Source: an uncultured Coriobacteriaceae bacterium (GTDB lineage Bacteria > Actinomycetota > Coriobacteriia > Coriobacteriales > Coriobacteriaceae). From it: a DNA stretch of 64,000 bases. Under the pieces are notes generated by a model that was given only the letters and a program-made list of their open reading frames with translations, was not told the DNA's origin and ran no database searches. The translations under genes and the position numbers were made by a program. Shown in pieces: positions 42,073 through 52,472 of the stretch. The stretch is taken from NCBI GenBank assembly GCA_944320725.1, contig CALUIM010000008.1, forward strand, positions 1 to 64,000, written 5' to 3'. Positions within the stretch are counted from its first letter, which is position 1. Every line of letters begins with the position of its first letter.

Positions 42073-43362
42073 TTACAGCACGACACCGTCACGCAGGGTC
42101 TGCTTGCCGCCCACGAAGACATCGGTCGCGCGGCCGGTTACCGCGCACCCGTCGAAGCCGCAGTTATCGGCCTTGGACTCATACCCGTCCTCGCCAACGG
42201 TCCAGCTGCACGCCGGATTGAACACGGTGAGGTCGGCAAGGGAGCCAGCAACAACACCCACGGGCTCAAGCCCGAGGATGCGGCGCGGGTTGATGCTCAT
42301 GAGCTCGACCATGCGACCGTAATCGATGGTGCCCTTAGCAACGAGGTTGGTGAGCACAAGCGCCAGCGACGCCTCGATACCGGTCATGCCGAAGGGCGCA
42401 AGCTCGAACTCGCGGGACTTCTCCCACGCGGCATGCGGGGCATGATCGGTCACAATCGCATCGACCGTGCCGTCGACGACGCCCGCGATAACGGCCTCGG
42501 CATCGGCGGCCGTGCGCAGCGGCGGGTTAACCTTGAGACGCGTATCGTAGGTACCGGTGATGGCATCCTCGGTGAGGAACATATGATGCGGCGTTGCCTC
42601 GCAGGTAACCGGCAGGCCCTCGGCCTTGGCAGCACGCACCAGCTCGACGCCACGCGCCGTGGAGATGTGCTGGATGTGCAGCTTGGCACCGGTGAGACGA
42701 GCAAGCGCGATATCGCGCGCGATCTGAATTTCCTCGCCCTCGGCAGGCCAACCAAGCAGGCCCAAGCGGGTGGAGCACACGCCCTCATTCACCTGGCCCT
42801 CGCCCACAAGGTCCTCGTCTTGGGCGTGGCTCATGAAGGTCTTGTTGAACATCTTGCCGTAGTCCATGCAGCGGCGCATCATGCCTGCGCCCTGGACACC
42901 GCGACCATCATCGGTGAAGGCAACAGCACCATGTGCCACCATGTCACCCATCTCGGAAAGAATCTCGCCCTTGAGGCCCTTCGAGCAGGCACCAGCCGGG
43001 AAGACGCGGCAGTGGCCCTCGCGCGCGGCGACGGACTTGACGTACTCGACCACCGTGCCGTTATCGGTCACCGGGTCGGTGTTGGGCATGGAGCAAACAC
43101 CGGTCATACCGCCCTTGGCAGCTGCACGGGTCTCGCTCTCGATCGTGCCCTTGTGCTCGTAGCCGGGCTCACGAAGATGCACGTGCATATCAACGAGACC
43201 AGGGACGAGATACTTGCCAGACAGCTCGATGACCTCGCAGGCATCGGCGGAGAGGTTCTCCCCTACCTCGACGATGCGCTCGCCATCAACCTTGACATCC
43301 ATGATGCCGTCGAGACCGTTGGCGGGATCGACGACGTGGGCACCCTTAAGCAGAAAGGCCAT
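42073..43362 (-). CDS. pyrC: Dihydroorotase
   Basis: Closes carbamoyl aspartate to dihydroorotate. ATG 43362 behind GGAGG gives 429 residues, within the usual 425-430 for the class I enzyme. The metal site DMHVHLREPGYEHKGTIESE, the CSMPNTDPVTDN block, SHAQDEDLV, and the late VTDHAPHAAWEKSREFELAP are all visible. It overlaps the pyrB stop by 17 bp. Confidence 0.95.
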   Translation of the reverse strand: MAFLLKGAHVVDPANGLDGIMDVKVDGERIVEVGENLSADACEVIELSGKYLVPGLVDMHVHLREPGYEHKGTIESETRAAAKGGMTGVCSMPNTDPVTDNGTVVEYVKSVAAREGHCRVFPAGACSKGLKGEILSEMGDMVAHGAVAFTDDGRGVQGAGMMRRCMDYGKMFNKTFMSHAQDEDLVGEGQVNEGVCSTRLGLLGWPAEGEEIQIARDIALARLTGAKLHIQHISTARGVELVRAAKAEGLPVTCEATPHHMFLTEDAITGTYDTRLKVNPPLRTAADAEAVIAGVVDGTVDAIVTDHAPHAAWEKSREFELAPFGMTGIEASLALVLTNLVAKGTIDYGRMVELMSINPRRILGLEPVGVVAGSLADLTVFNPACSWTVGEDGYESKADNCGFDGCAVTGRATDVFVGGKQTLRDGVVL

Positions 43363-44290
43363 TATCAGCACCTCCAAGAAGCAGATACAAAGCAGCCATG
43401 CGGACGCAGATGCCCGCATACACCTGGTCGAGAATCACGGAGCGCTCCGGATGATCGGCCATGTAGGAATCGAACTCGACACCGCGGTTGATGGGGCCCG
43501 GATGGCACACGATCGCATCGGGCTTCATGAGCTTCTCGCGGTTCTTGGTGAGGCCGAACAGCTGATGGTACTCGCGCAGGCTCGGGAAGGGCGCACCCTC
43601 CAGACGCTCGCGCTGAATGCGCAGCATGTAAACCACATCGAGCTCGGGGAGCACGTCATCGAGCGAGTAGCTCACGTGATCGGCCCCGAGCACCTCGGGC
43701 GCCGCGGGAATGAGCGTACCGGGCGCCACGACCGTGACCTCAGCACCCATGATCTTAAGCGCCGGGATGAGCGAGCCGCAAACGCGCGAGTGCGCGATGT
43801 CGCCCACGATGCCCACCTTGAGGCCCTCGAAGTTCTGCTTGCGCTCCCAGATGGAATACAGGTCGAGCAGCGCCTGGGTGGGATGGCCATGCTTGCCGTC
43901 GCCGGCGTCGATGACATGCGCCGGACTATGCTGCGTGATGATGTAGGGAGCGCCGGCGTGCTTATCGCGAACGATGATCATGTCGATCTTGTACGCGTTG
44001 AGCGTCATGACGGTGTCGATGAGGCTCTCGCCCTTCACCGTGGAGGTCGAGGAGCCACCGAAGTTGAGGCTATCGGCAGAAAGGCGCTTCTCGGCAAGCT
44101 CGAAGGAAGAGCGGGTGCGCGTCGAGGGCTCGTTGAACATGTTCACGATGGTCTTGCCCTTGAGCGTGGGAACCTTCTTGATGGCGCGCTCGTTGACCGA
44201 CGAGAACGCCTTGGCGGTCTCGAGGATGGTCATGATATCGGTATCGGAATACTCCGAGATATCGATGAGGTGCTTGTGGTTGAACGACAT
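43346..44290 (-). CDS. pyrB: Aspartate carbamoyltransferase catalytic subunit
   Basis: Commits carbamoyl phosphate to pyrimidines. The 314-residue protein shows the carbamoyl-phosphate site MFNEPSTRTRSSFELAEKRL, NFGGSSTSTVKGESLIDTVM, ITQHSPAHVIDAGDGKHGHP and a VYMLRIQRERLEG aspartate-site segment. No pyrI regulatory subunit is present, as expected when PyrR controls the operon. It follows pyrR by 3 bp. Confidence 0.96.
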   Translation of the reverse strand: MSFNHKHLIDISEYSDTDIMTILETAKAFSSVNERAIKKVPTLKGKTIVNMFNEPSTRTRSSFELAEKRLSADSLNFGGSSTSTVKGESLIDTVMTLNAYKIDMIIVRDKHAGAPYIITQHSPAHVIDAGDGKHGHPTQALLDLYSIWERKQNFEGLKVGIVGDIAHSRVCGSLIPALKIMGAEVTVVAPGTLIPAAPEVLGADHVSYSLDDVLPELDVVYMLRIQRERLEGAPFPSLREYHQLFGLTKNREKLMKPDAIVCHPGPINRGVEFDSYMADHPERSVILDQVYAGICVRMAALYLLLGGADNGLSA

Positions 44291-44293
44291 GGA

Positions 44294-44887
<594 letters not shown>

Positions 44888-44914
44888 TCATGCCCGCCGG
44901 GACGTCGCTCCGGC

Positions 44915-44952
44915 AAAAAAATAGATGCCCAACCGCAGCGCGGCAAGACATC
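44915..44952 (-). promoter_or_regulatory. Attenuator candidate in the pyr leader
   Basis: On the minus strand a GC stem region (about 44952-44924, inner stem CCGC-GCT-GCGG) is followed by TATTTTTTT at 44922-44915, then by about 40 bases to pyrR. A second possible fold lies upstream, around CGCGATCTCGCGAG (44975-44962). This fits a PyrR-controlled terminator and antiterminator pair; the exact PyrR binding loop is not certain. Confidence 0.55.
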
Positions 44953-45024
44953 GGCAAGAGGCTCGCGAGATCGCGATATATAGCGTCCTTGCGGTATCTC
45001 GTACGCGCTTAAAGGTCACGTTTG

Positions 45025-45030
45025 ATTATA
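45025..45030 (-). promoter_or_regulatory. -10 box of the pyrimidine operon
   Basis: A perfect TATAAT on the minus strand lies about 150 bases before pyrR and upstream of the attenuator stem. The matching -35 box is weak. Confidence 0.45.
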
Positions 45031-45090
45031 CACATTGACGCATTGTTCTATACGGCTGAGATTGCCACGCATCAAGCGCACACAAGGGCG

Positions 45091-45840
45091 CTAGGCGAAC
45101 TGGTGCTTGTATGCCTCGCAGACCTCCGCCACCGGGCCGTCCATGCGCAAATCGCCCTTCTCGATCCAAATGGCACGATTGCAGATGCGCTCGACCTGCT
45201 CGATCGAATGGCTCACAAACAGCACCGTAACCTTGCCAGAATCGATGAAGTGCTGGATGCGTTCCTCGCACTTGTTCTGGAAGAAGACGTCGCCCACCGA
45301 AAGCGTCTCGTCGACGATCAAAACATCCGGCTCGGTAACGGTGGCGATGGCGAACGCGATACGCGCCACCATGCCCGAGGAATAGTTCTTGAGCGGCATA
45401 TCCATGAAGTCAGCGAGCTCGGCGAAGTCGATGATCTCCTGAAGATGCTCGTTGATGAAGTCCTTGGAGTAGCCCAGCAAGGAGCCGTTAAGATAGATGT
45501 TCTCGCGCGCGGTAAGCTCGGGATCGAATCCAGCGCCAAGCTCGATGAGCGGGGCGATGTTGCCACGAACCACGATCTCGCCTTCCGAGGGCTCGAGCAC
45601 GCCAGCGATGCATTTGAGCATCGTCGACTTACCGGAGCCATTCGTGCCCACCAGGCCCACGACCTCGCCCGGACGAATCTTGAACGAGACGTGCTTGAGC
45701 GCCTTGAACTCCTTGAAGAACAGCTCATGACGCATGATCTTGATGAAGTACTCCTTCAAGTTGTTGAGCTGCTCGCTCGCGATGTTGAAGATCATCGAGA
45801 CGTCGTTGACCTCGACTGCGAACTCGGATTCATGTGCCAT
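45091..45840 (-). CDS. ABC polysaccharide exporter, ATP-binding subunit (TagH/Wzt-like)
   Basis: Drives export of a wall or surface polysaccharide with the permease encoded just upstream. The 249-residue protein has Walker A VGTNGSGKSTMLKCIAG, the signature YSSGMVARIAF, Walker B VLIVDETLSVGD and a switch histidine in VLFVSHSIEQ. There is no C-terminal carbohydrate-binding extension, so it is of the TagH/short type. The pair lies outside the Wzx/Wzy glycan locus, so the strain probably makes a second exported polymer, such as a teichoic acid-like or rhamnan polymer. Confidence 0.9.
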   Translation of the reverse strand: MAHESEFAVEVNDVSMIFNIASEQLNNLKEYFIKIMRHELFFKEFKALKHVSFKIRPGEVVGLVGTNGSGKSTMLKCIAGVLEPSEGEIVVRGNIAPLIELGAGFDPELTARENIYLNGSLLGYSKDFINEHLQEIIDFAELADFMDMPLKNYSSGMVARIAFAIATVTEPDVLIVDETLSVGDVFFQNKCEERIQHFIDSGKVTVLFVSHSIEQVERICNRAIWIEKGDLRMDGPVAEVCEAYKHQFA

Positions 45841-45870
45841 GGGAATCGTTTCCTGTTCTTTGGTACGAAC

Positions 45871-46692
45871 TTAGATGTAGAGAATGAACTTGTGCTCGGT
45901 CTTATGGAAGACGATGAGGCCGAACACCAGGGCCACAAGTGCCCAGGCAACAGCCAGAATGAGCACCGTTGTCGTGGGTGTCGACTGGTATACGATGGCG
46001 CAACGCATCATCTCGAGGAAGTTATACATGGGGTTGGCCTTAACCACCCAGATGACGATCTGCGGCGCATTGGAGTTCGTGAGCAGCGACAGATCCCAGA
46101 AAATCGGCGTGAGATAGGTCCACGCCGTAAGCGCGACGCTCCAGAGATGAATCATGTCGCGGAAAAAGACCGCCAGCGCGCCAATGAGCAGGCTGATACC
46201 GATGCAGAAGACCATGAGCAACAGCAGCGCCGGAATCATCCAAACCAAATGCCACGTGGGCGCAACGCGGAAGAACAGCATGACAACGACGACGGCAATG
46301 AGCGAGAAGCCGAAGTTCACCATTGCGGAGAACACCTTCTGCACCGGGAACACCCAGCGATCCACCTTGACCTTCTTGAGCAGGGGCGCCGCCGAGATGA
46401 TCGACGTAAGACCGCCGTTGGTCGCTTCGCTCATAAGCGAGAACGTGATGTTACCTACGATGAGGTACAGCGGGTAATTCTCGACATTGGAGCCGCGCAG
46501 AAAGTACGAGAACACGAAGCTCATGATCATCATCATGAGCAACGGATTGAGCACGCTCCAAATAACGCCCAGCACCGAACGACGGTAGCGAAGCTTGAAA
46601 TCCTTGGTTACAAGCTGCTGAAGGATATAGCCGTCTTTTTGAAGGCCTGTTTTAGCGTGAGATGCCGATGTGGCTAACGTTGCGTTTGGCAC
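45871..46692 (-). CDS. ABC polysaccharide exporter, permease subunit (TagG/Wzm-like)
   Basis: The 273-residue ABC-2 type permease has about six helices. The characteristic LVTKDFKLRYRRSVLGVIWS start shows the LKxRY motif of this family, followed by SVLNPLLMMMIMSFVFSYFL. The end is the KTEHKFILYI type. GTG 46692 follows AGGAG at a good distance. It is transcribed with the ATP-binding subunit 30 bp downstream. Confidence 0.9.
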   Translation of the reverse strand: MPNATLATSASHAKTGLQKDGYILQQLVTKDFKLRYRRSVLGVIWSVLNPLLMMMIMSFVFSYFLRGSNVENYPLYLIVGNITFSLMSEATNGGLTSIISAAPLLKKVKVDRWVFPVQKVFSAMVNFGFSLIAVVVVMLFFRVAPTWHLVWMIPALLLLMVFCIGISLLIGALAVFFRDMIHLWSVALTAWTYLTPIFWDLSLLTNSNAPQIVIWVVKANPMYNFLEMMRCAIVYQSTPTTTVLILAVAWALVALVFGLIVFHKTEHKFILYI

Positions 46693-46740
46693 AGAAGCTC
46701 CTCATGAGGTTGCTGTTGTTCGCCGATAGGAACGTGGGAC

Positions 46741-46749
46741 ATTCTATCA
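46741..46749 (-). promoter_or_regulatory. Extended -10 promoter of the exporter genes
   Basis: TGATAGAAT on the minus strand (46749-46741) has the TGn-TAnnnT form and lies about 50 bp before the permease GTG. No clear -35 box. Confidence 0.45.
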
Positions 46750-46773
46750 CAGCAAATTTTTTCACATTTCTCC

Positions 46774-46801
46774 TTGCGCATCGTCACGAGTTTTGTATAC
46801 T
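46774..46801 (+). promoter_or_regulatory. tRNA-Asn promoter
   Basis: TTGCGC (46774-46779) and TATACT (46796-46801) are separated by 16 bp and lie 28 bp before the tRNA. Confidence 0.6.
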
Positions 46802-46829
46802 AATTTCTGTTGCTTGCGAGCACCTACAT

Positions 46830-46904
46830 TCCTCGGTAGCTCAATGGTAGAGCACGCGGCTGTTAACCGCGCTGTTGTAGGTTCGAGTCCTACCCGGGGA
46901 GCCA
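46830..46904 (+). tRNA. tRNA-Asn (anticodon GTT)
   Basis: The acceptor arms TCCTCGG and CCGGGGA pair with one G-T wobble. The D-arm stem pairs, the anticodon stem carries loop CTGTTAA with GTT at 46862-46864, and the T-arm GTAGGTTCGAGTCCTAC is canonical. The CCA end (46902-46904) is encoded. It is the only plus-strand gene of the core region. tRNA 3' ends are common integration sites, but no integrase or repeated end is seen here. Confidence 0.97.
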
Positions 46905-46914
46905 GATTTTACCA

Positions 46915-46936
46915 CCCGCCTCTCGGCGGGTTTTTT
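46915..46936 (+). terminator. Intrinsic terminator of tRNA-Asn
   Basis: CCCGCC-TCT-CGGCGGG followed by TTTTTT, ten bases after the CCA end. Confidence 0.85.
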
Positions 46937-47016
46937 CTTATCTCGACCTACGAGACGCCTCTGCGCAACACACCTATCCGCGGCACGTCGCACCGAACAC
47001 AGCGCGTGTATACGAC

Positions 47017-47059
47017 ATTGACCGCTCAGCGCCGACATGCGGGCTGCTGAGCGGTCAAT
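47017..47059. terminator. Perfect 14-bp inverted repeat after rpoD
   Basis: ATTGACCGCTCAGC and GCTGAGCGGTCAAT flank a 15-base loop, about 50 bp after the rpoD stop. There is no T-run, but the stem is strong and probably ends the rpoD transcript or protects its 3' end. Confidence 0.6.
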
Positions 47060-47107
47060 GAAGCTACAACACAGTTGATGAATGCACGAAGGCAACGTGC
47101 CGAACTA

Positions 47108-48445
47108 TTAGCTCTCGACGTAATCCTTGAGCTTGCTCGAGCGCGACGGATGACGCAGCTTTGCCAGCGTCTTCGACTCGATCTGACGGATGCGCTCGCG
47201 CGTGACGCCAAACTCGCGACCAACTTCCTCGAGCGTGCGCGGATGGCCATCAACAAGACCAAAGCGCAGCTCAATTACCTTACGCTCGCGATCGGCCAGC
47301 GAGTCCAGCACCTGCGACAGCTGCTCTTTGAGCATCGAGAAGCTCGCTGCATCCGGCGGAACAACAGCCTGGGAGTCCTCGATGAAATCGCCCAGCTGGG
47401 AATCCTCTTCCTCACCGATAGGCGTCTCAAGCGAGACCGGCTCCTGGCTGATCTTCTGGATCTCGCGCACGCGATCGGCACTCATATCCATCTCGGCACC
47501 GATCTCCTCGGGAGTCGGGTCGCGGCCAAGATCTTGCAGGAGCTGACGCTGCACGCGGACGAGCTTGTTGATCGTCTCGACCATGTGGACGGGAATGCGG
47601 ATGGTGCGCGCCTGGTCGGCAATGGCGCGCGTAATGGCCTGGCGAATCCACCAGGTGGCATACGTGGAGAACTTAAAGCCCTTCTCGTAGTCGAACTTCT
47701 CGACCGCACGAATGAGACCGAGGTTGCCTTCCTGGATGAGGTCCAAGAAGAGCATGCCGCGACCAACATAGCGCTTGGCGATGGAGACCACGAGACGCAG
47801 GTTCGCGGAGATGAGCGCCTGCTTCGCCTCAAGACCAACCTGCTCGACCCGCATCAGGCGGCGCATCTCGGCGCGCGTAAGCGTCATGTCGCCGCGCTCG
47901 GCAGCTTCGAGCTTGTCAGTTGCCTCAAGACCAGCCTCGATCTTCATCGCAAGATCGACCTCGTCGGAAGCGGTCAGGAGGTCGACCTTGCCGATCTCCT
48001 TGAGATACATGCGTACCGGGTCGCCGGTCAGCATAACGGTCGAGGCGTCGATGCCGCGCATCCGTGACCGCGAACGTGACGTGCGCACACGGGACTTCTT
48101 CTTGGGACGCGCCGACGCCATCTCGGCATCGGCGTTCTTGGCGATTTTGATGTCGTGATCTTCCGAGCTCTCGTCGTCAAGATCATCGCTCAGATCATCG
48201 TCGACCACGATGTCGCCGGCGTCGCCATCTTCGGACTGCGAGATAACCTCGACGCCCTGGTCGCGAAGCGCCTGATAAATCGAGCCAAGCTGCGTATCGG
48301 AAACCTCGACATCCTTGAGCACGATCTGAATCTCGTCTTCGGTTACCGAGCCAGACTTGGTACCGCGATTAACGAGCTTCTCGATATAGGTGTCGAGTTC
48401 AAGTGCATGCTTCTCCGTCTTTTTTGGCACAGAGTCTCCCTTCAC
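47108..48445 (-). CDS. rpoD: Primary sigma factor RpoD/SigA
   Basis: The housekeeping sigma factor, 445 residues. Region 1.1-like start ([20 protein letters not shown]), an acidic spacer, then region 1.2 ([20 protein letters not shown]). Region 2 follows ([60 protein letters not shown]). Regions 3 and 4 end with the [20 protein letters not shown] helix-turn-helix. It is complete and follows dnaG by about 100 bp, the common dnaG-rpoD arrangement. Confidence 0.97.
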   Translation of the reverse strand: MKGDSVPKKTEKHALELDTYIEKLVNRGTKSGSVTEDEIQIVLKDVEVSDTQLGSIYQALRDQGVEVISQSEDGDAGDIVVDDDLSDDLDDESSEDHDIKIAKNADAEMASARPKKKSRVRTSRSRSRMRGIDASTVMLTGDPVRMYLKEIGKVDLLTASDEVDLAMKIEAGLEATDKLEAAERGDMTLTRAEMRRLMRVEQVGLEAKQALISANLRLVVSIAKRYVGRGMLFLDLIQEGNLGLIRAVEKFDYEKGFKFSTYATWWIRQAITRAIADQARTIRIPVHMVETINKLVRVQRQLLQDLGRDPTPEEIGAEMDMSADRVREIQKISQEPVSLETPIGEEEDSQLGDFIEDSQAVVPPDAASFSMLKEQLSQVLDSLADRERKVIELRFGLVDGHPRTLEEVGREFGVTRERIRQIESKTLAKLRHPSRSSKLKDYVES

Positions 48446-48547
48446 TGCCCACAGGACTCACCACTTTAACACATCTCTCTATACCCACCGCTGAGGTACA
48501 CAAGCACACCAAAATCGTCGAAACACATCTGTGACAGCATGGCGCGC

Positions 48548-50530
48548 CTATGAACTCGATGTATCTGTTGCAAACGGATCGGCGACCCCTTCGACGCTCC
48601 GCTCAAGTTCACGACGGCGTGCCGCAAGCTGCGTCGCCTCGATGGCAAGTGCGCGGCGCTCGTCGGCTCCAAGCGCACGATTGCTGCGGAGCTGCGCCTG
48701 CACGGCACGCATACGACGGCGAACGGTAAGCAGCTCAAGCGTATCGAGCAAGAAGCGGATGTTCACCTCGGTGGGATGCGCACTCGTGCTCGAGATGGTA
48801 CCTGCGCTTACCAGCTGCGCCGCCTCCGGACACACCGCGCGGGCTGCCGCCATCGCCTCGGCGGGAGACGTCCCCTCGGGCGTGGCAAGCACCGCCCATG
48901 CAATCGATTCATGGCGCGGATCGACCCAGTCAATCTCGACAATGCGATCGGCAAAGGGTCTGAATTGATCGGGATGGCCCGTGAGCAGCGTCAGCAACTC
49001 ACGCTCGCTCGCCACCGAGCGGCGCTCAAGGTCGGTGAGCACCACAGGCATCGAGCCAGCGCTATCCCCAGCAGGTATGCCCTCCCCTTCCGGTGCAACA
49101 GGAACGGCGCCGTACGCCTCGAGCGGCACCTCGTCGATATCCGCTGGCGCGGAAGATGGAGCGGGCACGGCTTCAGCACGATCCCGGCGACTCTGTCCAG
49201 CCTGGCTGCGCGCACGCTCACGCCGCTCGCGCAGTACCTCCTCATCTTGGACAACGCGAAACACGCGCGCCGCCGATGCACGGACACTCTCCACATCCAA
49301 TCCCAGCCGGTCGGCAATCTCGACGTAGTACGTGTCGATCATGTAGCTGGCACGCAAGGGATAGATGAGCCGGCAGGCATCCTCTAGCGCTTTGGTTCTA
49401 CCGCCCGGCGTCGAGGTGTCGCTCCGCGCTTCGAGCTTGGCAAACACGAAATCCATGAGCGGAATGGCCGAGGCAAGCAGCTCCTTCAGCGCATCGCCAC
49501 CATGAGCCGCAAGAAACTCAGCGGGGTCGTTGCCATCGGGCAGCACGACGCACCGAAGATCCATCGCATCGTTCTCGATGAACTGAATCGCACGTTCCGC
49601 AGCCTTCTGACCGGCGGCATCGCCATCAAAGAGATAGATGATGCGCTTCGCGAAGCGTGTGAGCGTTTTGACGTGCTGCTCGGTAAGCGCCGTACCCAGC
49701 GTGGCGACCACATTGGAAATCCCCGCCTCATAGCAGGCGATGGCATCGGTGTAGCCCTCGACCACCACCGCGGCCCCCTCGGCAACGATATGCTCCTTTG
49801 CCCAGTTGAAGCCATAAAGGTTGCGCTTCTTATGGAACACGGAGGTCTCAGCGGTGTTGAGGTACTTGGGCTGCCCTGAGTCCATCACGCGTCCGCCGAA
49901 CGCGATGCAGCGGCCCAGCTCATCGAAAATGGGGAACATGACGCGATCGAAGAAACGGTCGGCAAGGTTGCCGCGATCGCGACGAATCGCCACGTTAGCC
50001 TCAATCATCTCCTGCGGCGTGAACCCCGCCTGCGAGAGATGGGCCACCAGCGCACCCCGTCCCGGTGCGAACCCCAACTTATAACGCCGGCATACCGCGC
50101 CGCCCATGCCGCGTGCGGCAAAGTAGGCGCGCGGACGATCGTCTTTACCGCGCATGAGCATGGTGTGGTAGAAATCTGTCGTCGCCTCGCAGACGTCGAT
50201 GATGCGCGAGCGAGACGCGCCGCGCGGACGACCGCCGCGCTCCTCCACGATCTCGATACCGGCGCGATCGGCAAGATACCGTATGGCCTCGGGAAACGTG
50301 AGGTTCTCGCGCTTCATGATGTACGTGAAGCAATCACCGCCCTCACCGCAGCCAAAGCAATGCCAAACCTGCGTTGAGGGGATGATGTGAAACGAGGGCG
50401 TCTTCTCGCCATGGAAGGGGCAGCAGCCCCAAAACTCCTGACCGCGCGGCTTGAGCTGGACCGTCTCCTGCACCAGCTGCACTAGATCGGTCGCGGCGCG
50501 AACCCGATCTTTATCCTCATCGGAAATCAT
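48548..50530 (-). CDS. dnaG: DNA primase
   Basis: Makes RNA primers at the replication fork. ATG 50530 overlaps the ribF stop (ATGA) and gives 660 residues. The zinc finger CCPFHGEKTPSFH plus WHCFGCGEGGDCF lies at about 35-70. The TOPRIM core (VVVEGYTDAIACYEAGISNV, IYLFDGDAAGQKAAERA) is at about 255-330. The helicase-binding C-terminus is present. Complete. Confidence 0.96.
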   Translation of the reverse strand: MISDEDKDRVRAATDLVQLVQETVQLKPRGQEFWGCCPFHGEKTPSFHIIPSTQVWHCFGCGEGGDCFTYIMKRENLTFPEAIRYLADRAGIEIVEERGGRPRGASRSRIIDVCEATTDFYHTMLMRGKDDRPRAYFAARGMGGAVCRRYKLGFAPGRGALVAHLSQAGFTPQEMIEANVAIRRDRGNLADRFFDRVMFPIFDELGRCIAFGGRVMDSGQPKYLNTAETSVFHKKRNLYGFNWAKEHIVAEGAAVVVEGYTDAIACYEAGISNVVATLGTALTEQHVKTLTRFAKRIIYLFDGDAAGQKAAERAIQFIENDAMDLRCVVLPDGNDPAEFLAAHGGDALKELLASAIPLMDFVFAKLEARSDTSTPGGRTKALEDACRLIYPLRASYMIDTYYVEIADRLGLDVESVRASAARVFRVVQDEEVLRERRERARSQAGQSRRDRAEAVPAPSSAPADIDEVPLEAYGAVPVAPEGEGIPAGDSAGSMPVVLTDLERRSVASERELLTLLTGHPDQFRPFADRIVEIDWVDPRHESIAWAVLATPEGTSPAEAMAAARAVCPEAAQLVSAGTISSTSAHPTEVNIRFLLDTLELLTVRRRMRAVQAQLRSNRALGADERRALAIEATQLAARRRELERSVEGVADPFATDTSSS

Positions 50531-51528
50531 GAAACGCGCACCCCCTCGCAACCATACTGCTCCCGCACATGCGCGATGTCGCGCTGAACGGTGGCAATGA
50601 GATCTTGCACATCGTCGAACTTAAACGACGGACGCAAGCGTTCCTCAAAAACGAGATCGATGCGATCGCCGTAGATGTCGCCGGTAAACCCGATGAGGTT
50701 CGCCTCGAGCGCGGCCGATCCCAGGCGGTCTTCAAACGTTGGAGGCAGTCCGACGTTGATCGCCGCCGGCCAGACCGTCCCCTCGACGCAGGCAAACCCT
50801 GCGTACACCCCAGCCGCAGGAAGCTGCAAGGACGTGTCGAACGAAACGTTTGCCGTTGGGAACCCGAGCGCACTTCCCTGGCCGCGACCCGTGGTGATGC
50901 GCCCGCGAACCAGATACCGCCGACCGAGCTCTGCTGCAGCCTGCTCCAAGGCACCGGCATCGATAAGCGATCTGATGCGGGTTGCCGACACCGGCGCATC
51001 GCCATCGAGCACGAGGTCGTGACCGTACACGTTGATCCCGCGCTCGATGCCCCAGGCGCTCATGACCGCCACATCTGAGGCGCCGCGGGCACCGAGACGA
51101 AAATCGCTGCCCACATGAATGGCACGGATGGTGCACACCGGCTGCAGAACATCGCAAAAGAACTGCTCGTGATCGAGCGCAGCAAGCTCACGCGTAAACG
51201 GCACGACGATAACGCCATCGACACCGCTCGCCGCGAGGGCACGCAGGCGATCCGCGACGCTCATGAGATGGCGCGCCGGATGCGGCGAGACGACGACATC
51301 TGGGTCGGGGTCGAAGGTCACCGCATACGCATGCGCGCGACGAGCGCGTGCATCAGCCTGAGTTCGCTGCAAAAGCTCAAGGTGGCCGCGATGGACGCCG
51401 TCGAAGGCGCCGATAGCGATCACGGCGTTACCGAGCTCAAGCGAATCCGTTCGACCAAGGTGCCATACCGGTGCCTGCACACCGGACACCAGAAGATCGC
51501 GGCGCAGCTCGTCGACAGACGGCATCAT
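50527..51528 (-). CDS. ribF: Bifunctional riboflavin kinase and FAD synthetase
   Basis: Makes FMN and FAD from riboflavin. The 333-residue protein has the adenylyltransferase half (VIAIGAFDGVHRGHLELLQR, near residue 35) and the kinase half (GRITTGRGQGSALGFPTANV, then VYAGFACVEGTVWPAAINVG). It is linked by 4-bp overlaps to truB upstream and dnaG downstream. Confidence 0.95.
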   Translation of the reverse strand: MMPSVDELRRDLLVSGVQAPVWHLGRTDSLELGNAVIAIGAFDGVHRGHLELLQRTQADARARRAHAYAVTFDPDPDVVVSPHPARHLMSVADRLRALAASGVDGVIVVPFTRELAALDHEQFFCDVLQPVCTIRAIHVGSDFRLGARGASDVAVMSAWGIERGINVYGHDLVLDGDAPVSATRIRSLIDAGALEQAAAELGRRYLVRGRITTGRGQGSALGFPTANVSFDTSLQLPAAGVYAGFACVEGTVWPAAINVGLPPTFEDRLGSAALEANLIGFTGDIYGDRIDLVFEERLRPSFKFDDVQDLIATVQRDIAHVREQYGCEGVRVS

Positions 51529-52463
51529 AGGCGAACACCTTCGATCCCCTGCGGGAACACATCAGAGAGTACGATACGGCCACCTTGAAGCGTACCGATG
51601 GCACGCAGCTGGCCCTCGATCACAACCCCAATGCGCACCCCGCGCGCCGGCTGTGATACATCCATCGCATCCGCAATGGCGAGACGCTTGCCACAGAGGA
51701 CATCCGCAAGTGCGGAGCTATGAAACGCAACCGGCGCCAGACCGAGCACCGCAACGGGGTCGAGCGCGCAGGCACGCGCGCGTTCGCAGTCGAGCGTATC
51801 GATTTCGGTGCACGCGGCGATGCCCACCGAACCCGAGGATGTGCGACGTAGTGCGCCGAGATGCGCCGCAGCATCGAGCATGCGGCCAAGATCGCGTGCG
51901 AGCGCACGGATATAGGTGCCTTTGCTCACCGTAAACGATACGGTCCATGAGACCGTATCGCCATCACAGACAATCGAGATGAGCTCAGCGGCACGGACCT
52001 CGATGTGACGAGCGGCAAGCTCAACCTCCTCACCGCGGCGCGCACGCGCATAGGAGCGCACCCCATCAACCGATATGGCAGAATACGCCGGTGGAATCTG
52101 GTCATGCTCCCCTACCATGCCGCTCAAAACGCTGCGCGCGAACGCCTCGTCGCGCACGGCATCCGGGGTGGCCACCACACGCGTAGGCTCGCCTTCCGCA
52201 TCATCGGTTGTGGTCTCGAAGCCAAAATCGATTTGGGCGAGATAGCTTTTTTCGTCGAGCGTAGCCATGCCAAGCAAACGAGTCGCCTGGCCGATGCCGA
52301 CCACCATTACGCCCGATGCAAGCGGGTCGAGCGTACCAGCATGGCCCACGCGGCGCTCGCCCACCGCACGGCGCACACGGGCAACCACGTCATGCGAGGT
52401 GCACCCAACCGGCTTATCGATGCCAATCAGGAGGTTGATATCGCTGGGACGACGCTTAGCCAT
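51525..52463 (-). CDS. truB: tRNA pseudouridine-55 synthase
   Basis: Modifies U55 in the T-loop of tRNA. The 312-residue protein shows INLLIGIDKPVGCTSHDVVA, the catalytic aspartate in RVGHAGTLDPLASGVMVVGI, and a PUA-like C-terminal domain. Complete. It follows nrnA by 9 bp. Confidence 0.95.
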   Translation of the reverse strand: MAKRRPSDINLLIGIDKPVGCTSHDVVARVRRAVGERRVGHAGTLDPLASGVMVVGIGQATRLLGMATLDEKSYLAQIDFGFETTTDDAEGEPTRVVATPDAVRDEAFARSVLSGMVGEHDQIPPAYSAISVDGVRSYARARRGEEVELAARHIEVRAAELISIVCDGDTVSWTVSFTVSKGTYIRALARDLGRMLDAAAHLGALRRTSSGSVGIAACTEIDTLDCERARACALDPVAVLGLAPVAFHSSALADVLCGKRLAIADAMDVSQPARGVRIGVVIEGQLRAIGTLQGGRIVLSDVFPQGIEGVRL

Positions 52464-52472
52464 ACGCGCCGC

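Noticed and set aside
46830-46904. tRNA-Asn as attachment site of the mobile element
   Set aside because: No integrase, no duplicated tRNA end and no composition break occur beside it; the mobile region is more than 12 kb away.
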